Below are positions 43,015-53,335 of a DNA stretch of 64,000 bases, piece by piece. Source of the DNA: Cristatella mucedo (taxonomy: Eukaryota > Bryozoa > Phylactolaemata > Cristatellidae); contig WPIO01000007.1 in assembly GCA_009760855.2 (NCBI GenBank), positions 4,956,501 to 5,020,500 of the forward strand, written 5' to 3'. Position 1 is the stretch's first letter. Each line of letters begins with the position of its first letter. A program made the translations under genes and the position numbers. The notes below the pieces were generated by a model. It did not search any database. It was not told the DNA's origin and was given only the letters and a program-made list of their open reading frames with translations.

Positions 43015-43330
43015 CCTGCCCATTATAAAACCCAAGCCTACGAGCATGCAACCAACGCTTATCCACGAAGCCATAAATTCCCCTACCATAACTCTAAATA
43101 ATCTATCAATCTGACTAACCACCTATCTTCAAAGACATAAAAACCATAATCGCTACTAAGCCATAAACCTTGGACCATGAAGCACTGGTCATCGCTTATC
43201 AGCAAAGCTATAAAACTAAATCGTGTACTATAAACCTAAACCCAAAGCATAAACCCACCAAATCGCTTATCTGCCACAAAAAATAAACCCTAAATACGCC
43301 AAACGGCAAAGGAGTCAGTCATCTAAAAAG
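43015..43330. repeat. Degenerate CATAAACC-type repeat, G-poor strand
   Basis: Irregular recurrences of CATAAA/ATAAACC (CCATAAATTCCCC, GCCATAAACCTTGG, CTATAAACCTAAACCC, GCATAAACCCACC, AAATAAACCCTAAATA) over about 300 bases, with very few G on the plus strand. It looks like a decayed short-period repeat. Confidence 0.6.
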
Positions 43331-43462
43331 GGTTCCCACCTGTCGATATCCTACACTATAGAAAGTCCTCCAACACCAGCTCCGTCTCTGTGGCTTTGTG
43401 AAGTCACAGATGGAGATACATCTATGAATAAATTTAACTTTGTATTATATATTGATCTAGAT

Positions 43463-43648
43463 CAGCGGTTCTCAACCTGTGGATCGCGACCCCTTCGGGG
43501 GTCGAATGACCCTTTTACAGGGGTCGCCTAAGACCATCGGAAAACACATATTTCCGAATTTTGCACTCAATAATTGTATGGTTGGGATCGCTACAGCATG
43601 AGGAGCTGTATTAAAGAGTCTCGGCATTAGGGAGGTTGAGAACCAATG
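43463..43648 (+). mobile_element. SPIN-like hAT miniature transposon
   Basis: A 186-base element flanked by perfect 8-base target duplications ATCTAGAT (43,455-43,462 and 43,649-43,656). Its ends are CAGCGGTTCTCAACCTG and GGAGGTTGAGAACCAATG. Internal blocks are GGGTCGAATGACCC, GGGGTCGCCTAAGACCATCG, GAAAACACATATTTCCG and CATGAGGAGCTGTATTAAAG. It is the reverse complement of the copy at 11,409-11,596. The AAGACCATCGGAAAACACAT region is what I remember of SPIN elements. No transposase. Confidence 0.9.
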
Positions 43649-43656
43649 ATCTAGAT

Positions 43657-43989
43657 ATTACACAAATATATTACATAAATAATAGATACAGTACCGACCT
43701 TATATGTACAAATTGTTACAAACCGAGTTTAGCGGCTTCCACATCCGGACAGAACTAGGTCTCGCTCAAGGGAAAATGTTTGCATCGTGTAGTTTATATG
43801 TGTTTAATATGCACCAGCCATCCACAGCTGCTCGTACTACTCGCCTCTAGGACGGGATGTGTTAAAGTTCCCATTGACTCTACTTAAGACACAGCCTAGC
43901 GAGCAAGACTTGGTGGCTGCTATTGCACCAGTGTCCACTGTTTGTGTTGGAGGACAACTGCAGTCAAGGCAGTGCAACTATCGGCACGT
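43657..43989. other. Possible R1 5' remnant, otherwise no gene
   Basis: About 43,715-43,760 (TTACAAACCGAGTTTAGCGG, CTTCCACATCCGGACAG) resembles the opening of the R1 repeat copies at 46,930 and 52,971. The rest is unassigned. Confidence 0.45.
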
Positions 43990-44064
43990 CATCATATACA
44001 AAGTGCCTAGAAAGAGATAAAGTTCTCTGAGGACTCTATACAAATGTATATATATATAAATATA

Positions 44065-44111
<47 letters not shown>

Positions 44112-44120
44112 ATATATAAA
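43990..44120 (+). mobile_element. L2-A tail only, followed by (AT)n
   Basis: AAGTGCCTAGAAAGAGATAA, GTTCTCTGAGGACTC, TATACAAATG, then (TA)n and AATATAA-type repeats to about 44,120. Another tail-only insertion whose 3' repeat became an AT microsatellite. Confidence 0.82.
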
Positions 44121-44214
44121 TCTATAAAAATGTAACATTTTTATTATTATTTTGTCCCTACCTTACGTTACAGTAGCCTGAGGTTACACTAGCTGGTAGC
44201 CCTGAGTGACTCTG

Positions 44215-44342
44215 CGTTTGCTTTAGCAATCTGGTTAAAGTATGATACTTGTGTGCTTTTGCATACTTGTCTGAGCATGACAGCGTGCATGTAACTAACC
44301 ATTGGTTATTGATTCTCTTGCAGCAAGTTGCAAAGCGCCTAG

Positions 44343-44386
<44 letters not shown>

Positions 44387-44417
44387 GGTTCTCTTAGGGC
44401 GCTATACAAACGACCTA
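44215..44417 (+). mobile_element. L2 3' end (C-type tail) with GA expansion in the hairpin
   Basis: CTTTTGCATACTTGTCTGAG, CATTGGTTATTGATTCTC, GCAAAGCGCCTAGATATATA, then (GA)n at 44,351-44,382, then GATGCGGTTCTCTTAGGGCG. The dinucleotide run lies inside the stem-loop, in the segment that reads AGAAAGAG in unexpanded copies. Confidence 0.85.
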
Positions 44418-44429
44418 TTAACTAGTATA

Positions 44430-44745
44430 TGTACTCGTAATCGTGCACGTTTCAGCTGACGTGCGACGAATGCTGGTGGCACCTGACCCTTGCATTGCGG
44501 CTGGTGGCTTGTAGGAGCTGCACCGATGCACGCAGGTACGCCGACGGTACGCCGACGGTACGCCGACTGTGGCGGAATACGGCAGCAAGGACGAAGAGCC
44601 CCCGAATACCCAAAGAGAACAGCAAGTCCGTACCCGTAGCCCTAGAGAAGTCCATTCGACAGCGACCGAGGTCTAGTACCGACTTCTTAGTATCTAGTAG
44701 CCACGGCTTCGTACGGCAACTCTCGCACTGCACTGACTCTCCAGC
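44430..44745 (+). repeat. R1 interspersed repeat, copy 1
   Basis: Unclassified family. Landmarks: GGCTTGTAGGAGCTGCACCG, GTACGCCGACG repeated three times (about 44,536-44,570), GCGGAATACGGCAGCA, AGAGAAGTCCATTCGACAGC, and GGCAACTCTCGCAC. These landmarks recur in the same order at 52,971-53,335 and partly at 46,930 and 48,080. No coding region and no clear inverted ends. Confidence 0.65.
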
Positions 44746-45600
44746 CAGCGCCCGACCCTCTGCGGTCTGAACCTGGAGGCAGCTCCTGCCTCCAGCTCAA
44801 AAGCTTCGAGCTCCTTCGAGCTCCAGCTGGTGGACTGCTGGAGGTTGCGCAGTGGCCGCCGCTGGCTGCCTATGCCGCTTCGGCGGCTTCGGCCCAGCGG
44901 CGGCGGCGGCCATTGGAGATTCGCATTCCGGTGCTGCCACAGCCCGCTTTTCAGCTCGGAGCCCCCAGCAGCGTCCCACTGCGAGGGAGCGAGCCACAGC
45001 CCAGCAGGAGCACGCGCTCGCACGTGCGCCTGCAGCCCACAAACTACACTGCAGAAGTGTGCGAGTCCACCCCTCCTGCCTACTGAGCGCTTTGTACTGA
45101 GCTATTCGATTGCACCGCTCCCATGTATTCGTCGTGCTATGTTTAGCAGCTCCCACAGCAGGGCACTTAGCACCTCCCGACCCCCCCCACCCCACCCCCA
45201 GCCCTACTACTGTGTAGCTAGACTACGACCTCGGCCTCTGAACTGTTGTTAGCTCCTCGACGAAAGACTGCCAAGGCTGCCAGCTGTGTCGGTCAGGCAG
45301 CAGGCAGCAGCCAGGCAGGCATGCAGAGGGGGTGTGGCGGACATCTTGCGTCACAGTTGCTCTGAGTTCTGGAAGCCAAAAGCAGGTGGAGCTTCAGTGA
45401 AGCCGCGTGGAGTGGAGATACCATACAGGGAGCCGCATGACTACGAAGAGGACCGTTCGCAGGGCCACGCCCAGCCCGTGACACGGCGGCTGGCCCTGTG
45501 CTGTGCTCACCTCGCTGGCCCCTTACCCCTTCCTCCCTGCTGCCACTGCATCGGTAATGGCACCCATTTCTGAGCGTTAGCACGTGTGATTAGCAGGGAC
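44746..45600. other. GC-rich segment, no recognisable gene
   Basis: CpG-containing GC-rich sequence with overlapping frames of 80-140 codons on both strands, as expected from composition. A promoter-type CpG island is possible but no gene is attached to it. Confidence 0.4.
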
Positions 45601-46929
45601 AGCTGACCTGCACGTGCTTCCGACGAGTGAGTCAGCATGCCTGGGACTGGGCTGCCTGCCATGTTGGCCACTTTATTGGCATGAGTCCTGGCAGACTGGC
45701 AGAGCTGCTGCTGCTGCTGCTCATGTGTGTGCAATTCTCGAGAGCCAGTGTTGCAAGATCGGCTCCATCTCGATGGGTATCTGACACAATCTTAAAGCTA
45801 GAACATGATTAATGCACACAACACAAGGAAGAGCCTGCCGAACTTGCATCGCTTTTTGACCAGCGATTTTGACGGCCACGTACACTGTTGATCCCTGGTT
45901 TCGTCTTGCCAATCCAGTCTTGTCTGTCTTGCGTTCAGCTAGATAGTCGGTGAGGTATGGGGCTGGGCAACAAACAGCCAGCACGTCTCTTAGCTGAGCA
46001 TGCACTCACTGGCAGACTTTTGAAAGCCGTACACATTTAATCGTAACAGGAACTCCTATTGAGTTGCTTTTTATTTCGGTTCAGAAACGTTGAATGGTCG
46101 TAACCGCATAAAGCTAGTTGACAGGCAGAAGCAGCCAGATCACGGCATGGCATTCGTCAGATTGAAATCTCAATGCTATAACTGCCGATGATGCAATGGA
46201 GGAAGCCTCCTCAAGTCCGAAAAAAGGCAGAGATGAGTCTCGAAAAAGGAGCATGAGATCGGCAAGCATCCGTTATCATAAAGCATCGGTGAGTGACATA
46301 CAGCATTGTCACTACACTGGAAATTTTGCCGAAATACAGATCCCCACAAAACATGTAGCTTAGGTTTGCAATAGACACATGACACTCTGTGCAGACCTCT
46401 TCAACCGGGCGATTGAAAATGAGTAGTATCTTAACAAGATGCTGAGCAGCAGTCCGTCGCATCAGTCGTGAGTACAGAAGCAGACTCGAAGCAAGTTACC
46501 ACATTCTCAGGGTCCAAAAAAAGAGGTTAAATTCGGGTCAGAAAGAACGACCACTTACCACCTCATATCGTCAGTTGAGGCTAACGTACCAGGCACCTAC
46601 ACTTATCCAGCAGCCATTTTCATGCTCTTGTGAAAAATCATAGGCACTAGCTTTTCCAACCGTAAATCGGGTTTCCCGACCGCCACGGAGCTTTAACCGT
46701 GGCTTGCACGTGCACAGCAGTGGCCACCTTATCTTCTTGAGTAGTAAGTAGTAGGTTCATTCCTGATGCTGTCGTGTGTGCACTTATGAGCGCCAGCGTT
46801 GCCATCTCAGCCGGCTCAGCACTAACCTTAGCAGTCTGCCGGTTAGCTGCTGCCATTACTTTAGATATTCCTTTTATTATTCTCATCGTCATTGCCCTTC
46901 TAACTTTTGTGTCAGACAGCGAGTGAGCT
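45601..46929. other. No recognisable gene
   Basis: Balanced composition. A (CTG)5 run is at about 45,706-45,722. Frames of 70-95 codons are unrecognised. Confidence 0.45.
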
Positions 46930-47214
46930 CTACCCCGTTACAAACGTGGTATTCGGCTTCTACTTCCGGTCAGCAACGTAACGTAGCTAACGGTCAGTAA
47001 CTTCCGGTCAGCAACGTAACGTAGCTCAACTCGTAGTAGTGCTAGTCAAAGCCGCCGTGCCACGATTACTGACGACACCTGAACCTTGTATCATGGCTAG
47101 CTATTTGTAGGTGCTGCTGCACCGATGTACGCAGGTATGCTGGCAGTAGCAGAAACGTGGCAGCGACAAGGAGCGCTGAAGCCTTAGCATATCAAGTCCA
47201 TATCCATAATATAG
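46930..47214 (+). repeat. R1 interspersed repeat, copy 2
   Basis: Opens GTTACAAACGTGGTATTCGG, with an internal tandem duplication of TTCCGGTCAGCAACGTAACG (about 46,964 and 47,003). It continues ATTTGTAGGTGCTGCTGC, CGATGTACGCAGGTATGC and CGTGGCAGCGACAAGG. The right end is replaced by a SINE2. Confidence 0.6.
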
Positions 47215-47388
47215 ACCCTGGGTCTTAGCCTAGGAGGTAAGGTGCTCACTCTTAACGACTTAGGTCGTGGGTTCGAGTCGTCCTACAATGGTTGGTTTTT
47301 TATCGCTCTTGAAAGGGGTGGTGACAGCCGCAAAAGCTCTTCTGCCACTCTACAAATGAGGCTTTTAAATCATCTAAGCCTTTTTAGA
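47215..47388 (+). mobile_element. SINE2 copy
   Basis: CCCTGGGTCTTAGCCTAGGA head, B-box GGTCGTGGGTTCGAGTCG, body GGTGGTGACAGCCGCAAAAG, end ATGAGGCTTTTAAATCATC. Confidence 0.85.
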
Positions 47389-47496
47389 CAAGTCTATTTA
47401 ACAGCAGCAGAAGATGACAGGGTTAAACAGTGGCCATGACCTACACCACAGGCTCTCTGGCCTATAGCTCAAGCAACTCAAATGCTAATGCTCACT

Positions 47497-47784
47497 TCGG
47501 GATTTCTTACGCAACGACATCTACTCTCCAACTGCCGACTATGGCACATCTTTTTCAGCGGTCCTGAACTGCTACTTCTATGCTACTCACTACCTCGACT
47601 GCTCTCCTAACTCTGCTATACTTCCCACTTTCTCTTTGTTGCGTGAGACGAAGTCTGTTGGCTACCGAATGAGTACCGAAAGCCGCTTAGGCTGTGAGTG
47701 CGCTATACAAAACTCTCCTGCGTAACGCCCACATGGTCTTTATGACTTTGTGGAGTTACTGACGGAGATACATTACATTACATT
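47497..47784 (+). mobile_element. L2-B 3' end
   Basis: From TTTCTTACGCAACGACATCT to GACGGAGATACATTACATT. It is very similar to the end of the copy at 14,700-16,307 (for example CTCCAACTGCCGACTATGGC), suggesting fairly recent activity of L2-B. Confidence 0.9.
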
Positions 47785-47982
47785 CGGAATCGAAGCTACC
47801 TGCCTATCTCATGGCACCGGCTTTTATACGGCCATAGATCATCGCATAATCGCATTACCACTAATAATGATTATCAGCCATAATCCGGCTGGTTTAGCTG
47901 GCTCTGCCGTTTCATCCTCATCAGCCACTAGAGCTCACTGCTTATGGATTCGCTCCGCTGAGTCATGGTAGAATTACACTAT

Positions 47983-48062
47983 CACTCCCGGAAGTACTTA
48001 TCGCCATCTTGTCGTGTGACGTCACTCCCGGCAGTATTGGTCGCCATCTTGCTGTGTGACGT
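47983..48062. repeat. 40-base tandem duplication with CRE-like motif
   Basis: Two adjacent 40-base units beginning CACTCCCGGAAGTACTTATC and CACTCCCGGCAGTATTGGTC, each ending GTGTGACGT. The junction creates TGACGTCAC, a cAMP-response-element-like palindrome. Confidence 0.85.
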
Positions 48063-48079
48063 AAGGTCGGATGGGCTTT

Positions 48080-48265
48080 CTCACTTTAACTAGTACGGGA
48101 TACGTCATACCTGCAGGTATGCCGACGCTAGAAGAGCACGGCAGCCATACAGAGCACCGTGCATATCTTACTCTAACCAACAAGTTCCATGTCCTTAGTG
48201 TAGAGAGCAGTCTATTCGACGGCCAGAGAACTACAGGTGTCTAGACCAGCCGCCATTGCCTACAA
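48080..48265 (+). repeat. R1 interspersed repeat, copy 3
   Basis: GCAGGTATGCCGACGC, AGCACGGCAGCCATACAG, GTAGAGAGCAGTCTATTCGA, CAGCCGCCATTGCC. Same landmark order as copies 1 and 4, with the 5' part missing. Confidence 0.6.
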
Positions 48266-48480
48266 ATCACTTGTAGGCCCAAAGCACAAATGACATGGAT
48301 TGGGCATTTTATGCCACCTTCCTTAAGACTATGACATATAAAACTCCTAATCAGCATAGTTCAATGAACTGCGAATGTTATTTAGGTAGTAACAATCTGG
48401 CCATAGCATGCCGACATTTCACTGGTTGCTCAGTTGTGGTACAGGAACAGGCCAAACCCAAACAACTCTTATTTATTCTC

Positions 48481-49106
<626 letters not shown>

Positions 49107-49464
49107 CTATTAGGTATGCCAGCCCTCTGCTCCTGCACACCTAGCTAAATATATGTTATCCTCAATTTCTCACCCCCTCTACCGTCTCAGCATACTCCAT
49201 TAGCAATGCTTTTCTGTCAATGGCGCCCGAGATGAGTGGCTACAGGTTGCTTCCGCACAAAAAGCTACTCAGACTTTGAGTATGCCGCTGAAAATTTTCC
49301 AGCACATTTCTGCTTGCTCCACATTATAAAAGACTACCGTCACTCATGCATAGACTTGCTGACAGCAAACATAAACACGTGTTCAGTGCATTGTATTCGG
49401 GACCTGTAATTTGACACGAAGCCGTGACATTTAGAATACGATATGACGATAAACCCAACCAAGT
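49107..49464. other. No recognisable gene
   Basis: Unassigned sequence between the microsatellite and an L2 copy. Confidence 0.5.
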
Positions 49465-50160
49465 TTGCCAACTCTCAGACACGTAACATTGCAAAAATTC
49501 GGGTTTGCTCAGACAGGGATACTACACCCAAATTGGTGGATGTATTTGTGACATCTCGTCTCGACTTCTGAAACTCACTACTTGCAGGTCATCTGGCTGT
49601 GCAATAAGGCACTTACGGTTTGCGAAAAACTCAGCAGCCAGGTTTGCATGTCGTGAGCGTTGCAGATGTCACATTGTACCTCTCTCCAACGACCTGCACT
49701 GACTCACTATCAAGCAGCATAAAAAATTCAAGGTCATGTCCCTCATATTAAGGTCCCTTCATTCTCTGGCTCCAGCCTACCCACCAGCAGCCCTCCTCAA
49801 TCAGGCTAGGCATTGTACCGTCGCTCTCCTTACTAAAGTCGTTTAGGTTTACCCCAAGCAATCTCAAATCCTTTGGAGACCGCGCCTTTAGGTAGCACAC
49901 TCTTAAAGCAGGTAACTCGCTTCCAACTGACATCCGGACATCCCTGACTTGACATTTAAAAAAGCTATAAACTACCTGTTCCTCACAGCATTTGCTGGGT
50001 CGCACGCATTGTCCTTTCTGTGTTTACGAGCGCTGATGTTAAGCCTGGTATTAATTAATAAGCATACTGAAATTCTTGCTTTACAGCGTATCAAATGTGG
50101 TGGTTAGTATGAGATTTCGTGCCCATTAGGGTGCAAGACAAAAGTCTTTTAATTATTATT
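49465..50160 (+). mobile_element. L2 3' copy, degraded
   Basis: AACATTGCAAAAATTCGGGT, GTGACATCTCGTCTCGACTT, GAAAAACTCAGCAGCCAGG, CTCTGGCTCCAGCCTACCCA, AATCCTTTGGAGACCGCGCC, with a decayed tail (TTAATTATTATTTTTATT) near 50,150. All frames are interrupted. Confidence 0.8.
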
Positions 50161-50245
50161 TTTATTAACAAGCTAGCTGAGCTGAAATTTGCTGCTATCA
50201 GTTGTGAAATAAGCCAGTAGTTCGGTGTAGTAATCGTTAAAAAAA

Positions 50246-50383
50246 TATAATTCATTCGTATAGCGCCCCAAGAGAACTCAATCTCTATTCAGCCGCTTCA
50301 CATATGCCTCAGGGCTTGAGCCCACGACCTCAGCCAGATATTAGTCGGGGCGAGCACTTTAACCGCTGGACCAACCCAGCTCG
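50246..50383 (-). mobile_element. SINE3 copy with 16-base flanking repeat
   Basis: On the minus strand, the CGAGCTGGGTTGGTCCAGCG head, B-box GGTCGTGGGCTCAAGCCC, and L2-like tail (TAGCGCCCCAAGAGAACTC on plus). Direct repeats GGTGTAGTAATCGTTA (about 50,224) and GGTGTGGTAATCGTTA (about 50,396) lie on the two sides and are the likely target-site duplication. Confidence 0.87.
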
Positions 50384-51073
50384 TTACCTTTATAGGTGTG
50401 GTAATCGTTACCTTTTTAAACGTCTAAAATGAATCCCTTTATCCCTGTAAATACCTTTGTCTGGAATCATCTTGGGCGATTTTTTAAATCCTCCGTTACT
50501 GAATCCACGGGGCGTGGCTAGCTTTCGATGGCATTTTAAAATTCCCTTGAGAGTCTCACGCATGAATCGAACCGGCCACAAGTTGCCACATACACCCGCG
50601 TCAGCGTCGTCAAACGTTCCCAAAGCCCTACGCTAATTTCCTCGCCCGCCCGGATGGGGGCGGACCCGTTAACGTCACTGTAAGCCACTACTACGAGCAG
50701 CCGACGCTACCGCGGCTGCACTAGACGCTAGCCGGTATGGAGGGGCGGACGGAGGGGGGCGTGCCGAAAGACCCAAGACGGAAATGCCGCTGCTACTCGC
50801 TGAGCCAAGCGCAGCCGCAACCGCAGCTCGCAGCGCGGCTGCCCGACAGCCAGCGTCAGGCGGCGCGCGCATGCACGGCCCTGTCCGCCTTCGTACGATG
50901 CCTGGAAACCGATTTATTAACGGCCGCGGAGAGATATCGATGGGCGGCTGAGGCGGGCGTTCGGCCTACGTTCGGTAGCCGACCTTTGCAGTAAATTTCA
51001 GGCTTCGCGGAATGTGCAACAGCAGAAGAGACAATGCAGAAGCGTGGGGCCTCTGCGCCTTACAGATAAAAAA
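50384..51073. other. GC-rich stretch, no recognisable gene
   Basis: From 50,640 the sequence is CpG-rich. The frame at 50,737-50,994 is unrecognised and composition-driven. Confidence 0.45.
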
Positions 51074-51220
51074 TACAATTCATTTGTAAAGCGCCCCAAT
51101 TGAACGTAATCTCGATTCAGGCGCTTCACATAACTGCCACAGGGCTCGAGGAGCCCTGTGGCAGTCGGCCGCAGACCTCGGTCGGGTCGAGCACCCTAAC
51201 CACTGGGCCAAACCAGCTCG
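51074..51220 (-). mobile_element. SINE3 copy with internal hairpin
   Basis: On the minus strand, a SINE3 head (GCTGGTTTGGCCCAGTGG) and L2-like tail (plus: AAAGCGCCCCAATTGAAC). The middle has been altered by a perfect hairpin at 51,134-51,164 that other copies lack. Confidence 0.85.
51134..51164. repeat. Perfect hairpin, 14-base arms
   Basis: CTGCCACAGGGCTC, loop GAG, then its exact reverse complement GAGCCCTGTGGCAG. Inside a SINE3 whose relatives have an unpaired GCCTCAGGGCTCGAGCCC-type sequence here. Confidence 0.95.
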
Positions 51221-51395
51221 GCAAGATAGGAGAGAGGTAGTAAAGATAAGCGGTGATGTGACGTCACTCTAAGCGGATACACAGCAACACCGCAAGCGTT
51301 TCTGCCTGGGCTGTCAATAAATATTCTCACTCTTCGCGCGAAATTTTAAAAGGCCTGGCGTCATAGAAAGTCCTCTTATTAGCCTAACGACACGG

Positions 51396-51569
51396 CTGCC
51401 ACTGCCGCCATACTGCCACTGCCGCCATACTGCCACTGCCGCCATACTGCCACTGCCTCCATACTGCCACTGCCGCCATACTGCCACTGCCGCCATACTG
51501 CCACTGCCGCCATACTGCCACTGCCGCCATACTGCCACTGCCGCCATACTGCCACTGCCGCCATACTGC
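51396..51569. repeat. 17-base minisatellite, about ten copies
   Basis: Unit CTGCCACTGCCGCCATA. Copies are nearly identical (one has CTC for CGC). The period is not a multiple of three, so all three minus-strand frames read the same Met-Ala/Trp-Arg/Tyr-Gly pattern; these frames are artefacts. Confidence 0.96.
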
Positions 51570-51719
51570 GAGAATTATCTCGCGGCTGACTGTACGACGC
51601 GTTCGCGTGCACTTGGAACTCTACTCGCAGCACAGTCTCTACTCACCGAGTCATCCGTAGCGTGTCCAAAGTAGCACGCAGCGTGCACGCGAGAGAGAGA
51701 GAGCCATTCGCCGGCGTCG

Positions 51720-52975
51720 CTCCAGAGTATTGACGTAAATGGACAAAGATCATCCGAGGTACCTCTGAAATATGTGGTACCTCAGGGCTCTGTGCTAGGT
51801 CCGGTTCTTTTCACGGTTTATACTCTCCATCTTACCGATGTGATCGCCAAGCACAATCTAGGCTTTCACTTCTATGCGGATGACACTCAGTTGTACCTTT
51901 GCTTTGATCCCTCACAGCCTTCGAGCACCTCAAATTCTCTAAACTCACTAGCTGCATGCATTGATGACATCCGCACATGGATGGCAGCAAATTTTCTAAA
52001 ACTTAACGACGACAAAACTAACTTACTAGTTATGGGCAAACCCAGTGTGATCCAGAGATTGGACAGGCTGACTCTCAAAATTGGCTCTGCCAGCATATCT
52101 CCAGTTGAATCAGCTCGAAATCTAGGTGTCATATTCCAAAGCGACCTCTCGTTAGACGACCATATCAGCTCCACAGTCAAATCCGCCTATTTTCAGCTTC
52201 ATAACATTGCTAAAATTCGGACTTGTTTAGATAAAGATACCACATCTAAGTTGGTCCATGCATTCGTGACATCTCGTCTCGACTTCTGCAACTCACTGCT
52301 CACTGGCCTACCAGCATGTGCGATCAGGCGATTGCAGCTGGTGCAAAACTCGGCAGCTAGACTTTTCTGCCGTGAGCGTCGCAGTTGCCACATTACTCCA
52401 CTTCTCGCCGACCTGCACTGGCTACCAGTCAAGCAACGGATTGACTTCAAGGTTTTGTCGCTCACTTTTAGGTCCCTTCATTCTATGGCTCCAGCCTATC
52501 TTTCAGATATACTACCCCATCAGGCCAAGCATCGTGCCACCCGCTTTTCGGAATCCAACAGTCTAGAAATACCTCGTACAAACCTTAAATCCTTTGGAGA
52601 CCATGCGAGATAGTTCATATGCTCCCAAAGCCTGGAACTCCCTCCCGACCTGCGTCAGAACATCCCCTGACCTGACCACATTTAAAAGGAACCTAAAAAC
52701 ACACCTATTTAGGACAGCATTTAGTGGGTCCCTGTGATTCGTCCTTGATGTGCTTATGCGTGCTGACACTGTGCATGCTGCCACTAACCACATTTGCATG
52801 CTGACCCTGTGCATGTCACCCCTAACCAGGTTATTTATTTCGTTTGTTTTTCAAGCATGATTTTACTTACCATTCAATTGCATTTCACTTTACAGCAAAT
52901 GTAAAGCGCCTAGAGAGAGATTAAGTTCTCTGAGGGTGCTTTATCAAGTGAATTATTATTATTATTATTATGTCG
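51720..52975 (+). mobile_element. L2-A retrotransposon, best-preserved 3' half
   Basis: 5'-truncated at TCCAGAGTATTGACGTAAAT, with a complete 3' UTR, hairpin (GCGCCTAGAGAGAGATTAAG to GAGGGTGCTTTATC) and (ATT)n tail. Low decay implies recent insertion. It ends at the left edge of an R1 copy. It serves as the reference for the 246-base deletion in the copy at 3,300-4,965. Confidence 0.92.
51774..52613 (+). CDS. Reverse transcriptase C-terminal half, L2-A
   Basis: Frame of 279 codons from the VPQGSVLGP block (residues 2-10) through the active-site YADD (about residues 33-36), KLNDDKTNLLVMGKP, VKSAYFQLHNIAKIR, LVQNSAARLFCRERR and the late block FRSLHSMAPAYLSDILP, to a stop after GDHAR. In relatives the protein continues past this point, so the stop is probably a mutation. 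The fingers and the first catalytic aspartate are lost to 5' truncation, so the product cannot act alone. The start is not biological. Confidence 0.9.
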   Translation: MVPQGSVLGPVLFTVYTLHLTDVIAKHNLGFHFYADDTQLYLCFDPSQPSSTSNSLNSLAACIDDIRTWMAANFLKLNDDKTNLLVMGKPSVIQRLDRLTLKIGSASISPVESARNLGVIFQSDLSLDDHISSTVKSAYFQLHNIAKIRTCLDKDTTSKLVHAFVTSRLDFCNSLLTGLPACAIRRLQLVQNSAARLFCRERRSCHITPLLADLHWLPVKQRIDFKVLSLTFRSLHSMAPAYLSDILPHQAKHRATRFSESNSLEIPRTNLKSFGDHAR

Positions 52976-53335
52976 CAAGCGAACTGTAGCGGCTTCCGAA
53001 TCCGATCACGACTACCGGCCGCAAACGTAGCGCTCGCCGCGGCGCCAGTCCCAACCGGCATGCGACAAATATCGACGAAGCCCCGAGAATTAGAATCGTG
53101 CTTAGTGACTTGTAGGTGGAGCAACAATTCGCGCACGTATGCCGACACTGGTGGAGCGCGGCTGCAATGAATGGCGCCCGTACCCTATTTCGTAACGCGC
53201 TGCAACACGTCATAACGCATAGCGTAGAGAAGTCTATTCGACAGCGGCGTACGGTTACAGGCCGGTACGACCAGCCACGGACCGCCACAACTCTCGTACG
53301 ACTCGAAGCTACGAGCGCAACTCAGCTGAACTGCT
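52971..53335 (+). repeat. R1 interspersed repeat, copy 4 (longest)
   Basis: GAACTGTAGCGGCTTCCGAA, GTGACTTGTAGGTGGAGC, GCACGTATGCCGACACTGG, GTGGAGCGCGGCTGCA, GTAGAGAAGTCTATTCGACA, CCAGCCACGGACCGCC and CAACTCTCGTACG, in the same order as copy 1. The L2-A tail ends exactly at its left edge. Confidence 0.65.

Noticed and set aside
43270-43300. Telomeric repeat (AAACCCTAAAT string)
   Set aside because: A single occurrence within an irregular CATAAACC-type tract; not a tandem telomere array.
51314-51633. Repetitive Met-Ala-Ala-Val/Trp-Arg-Gln protein frames on the minus strand
   Set aside because: Produced by a 17-base minisatellite read in three successive frames; there is no other coding evidence.
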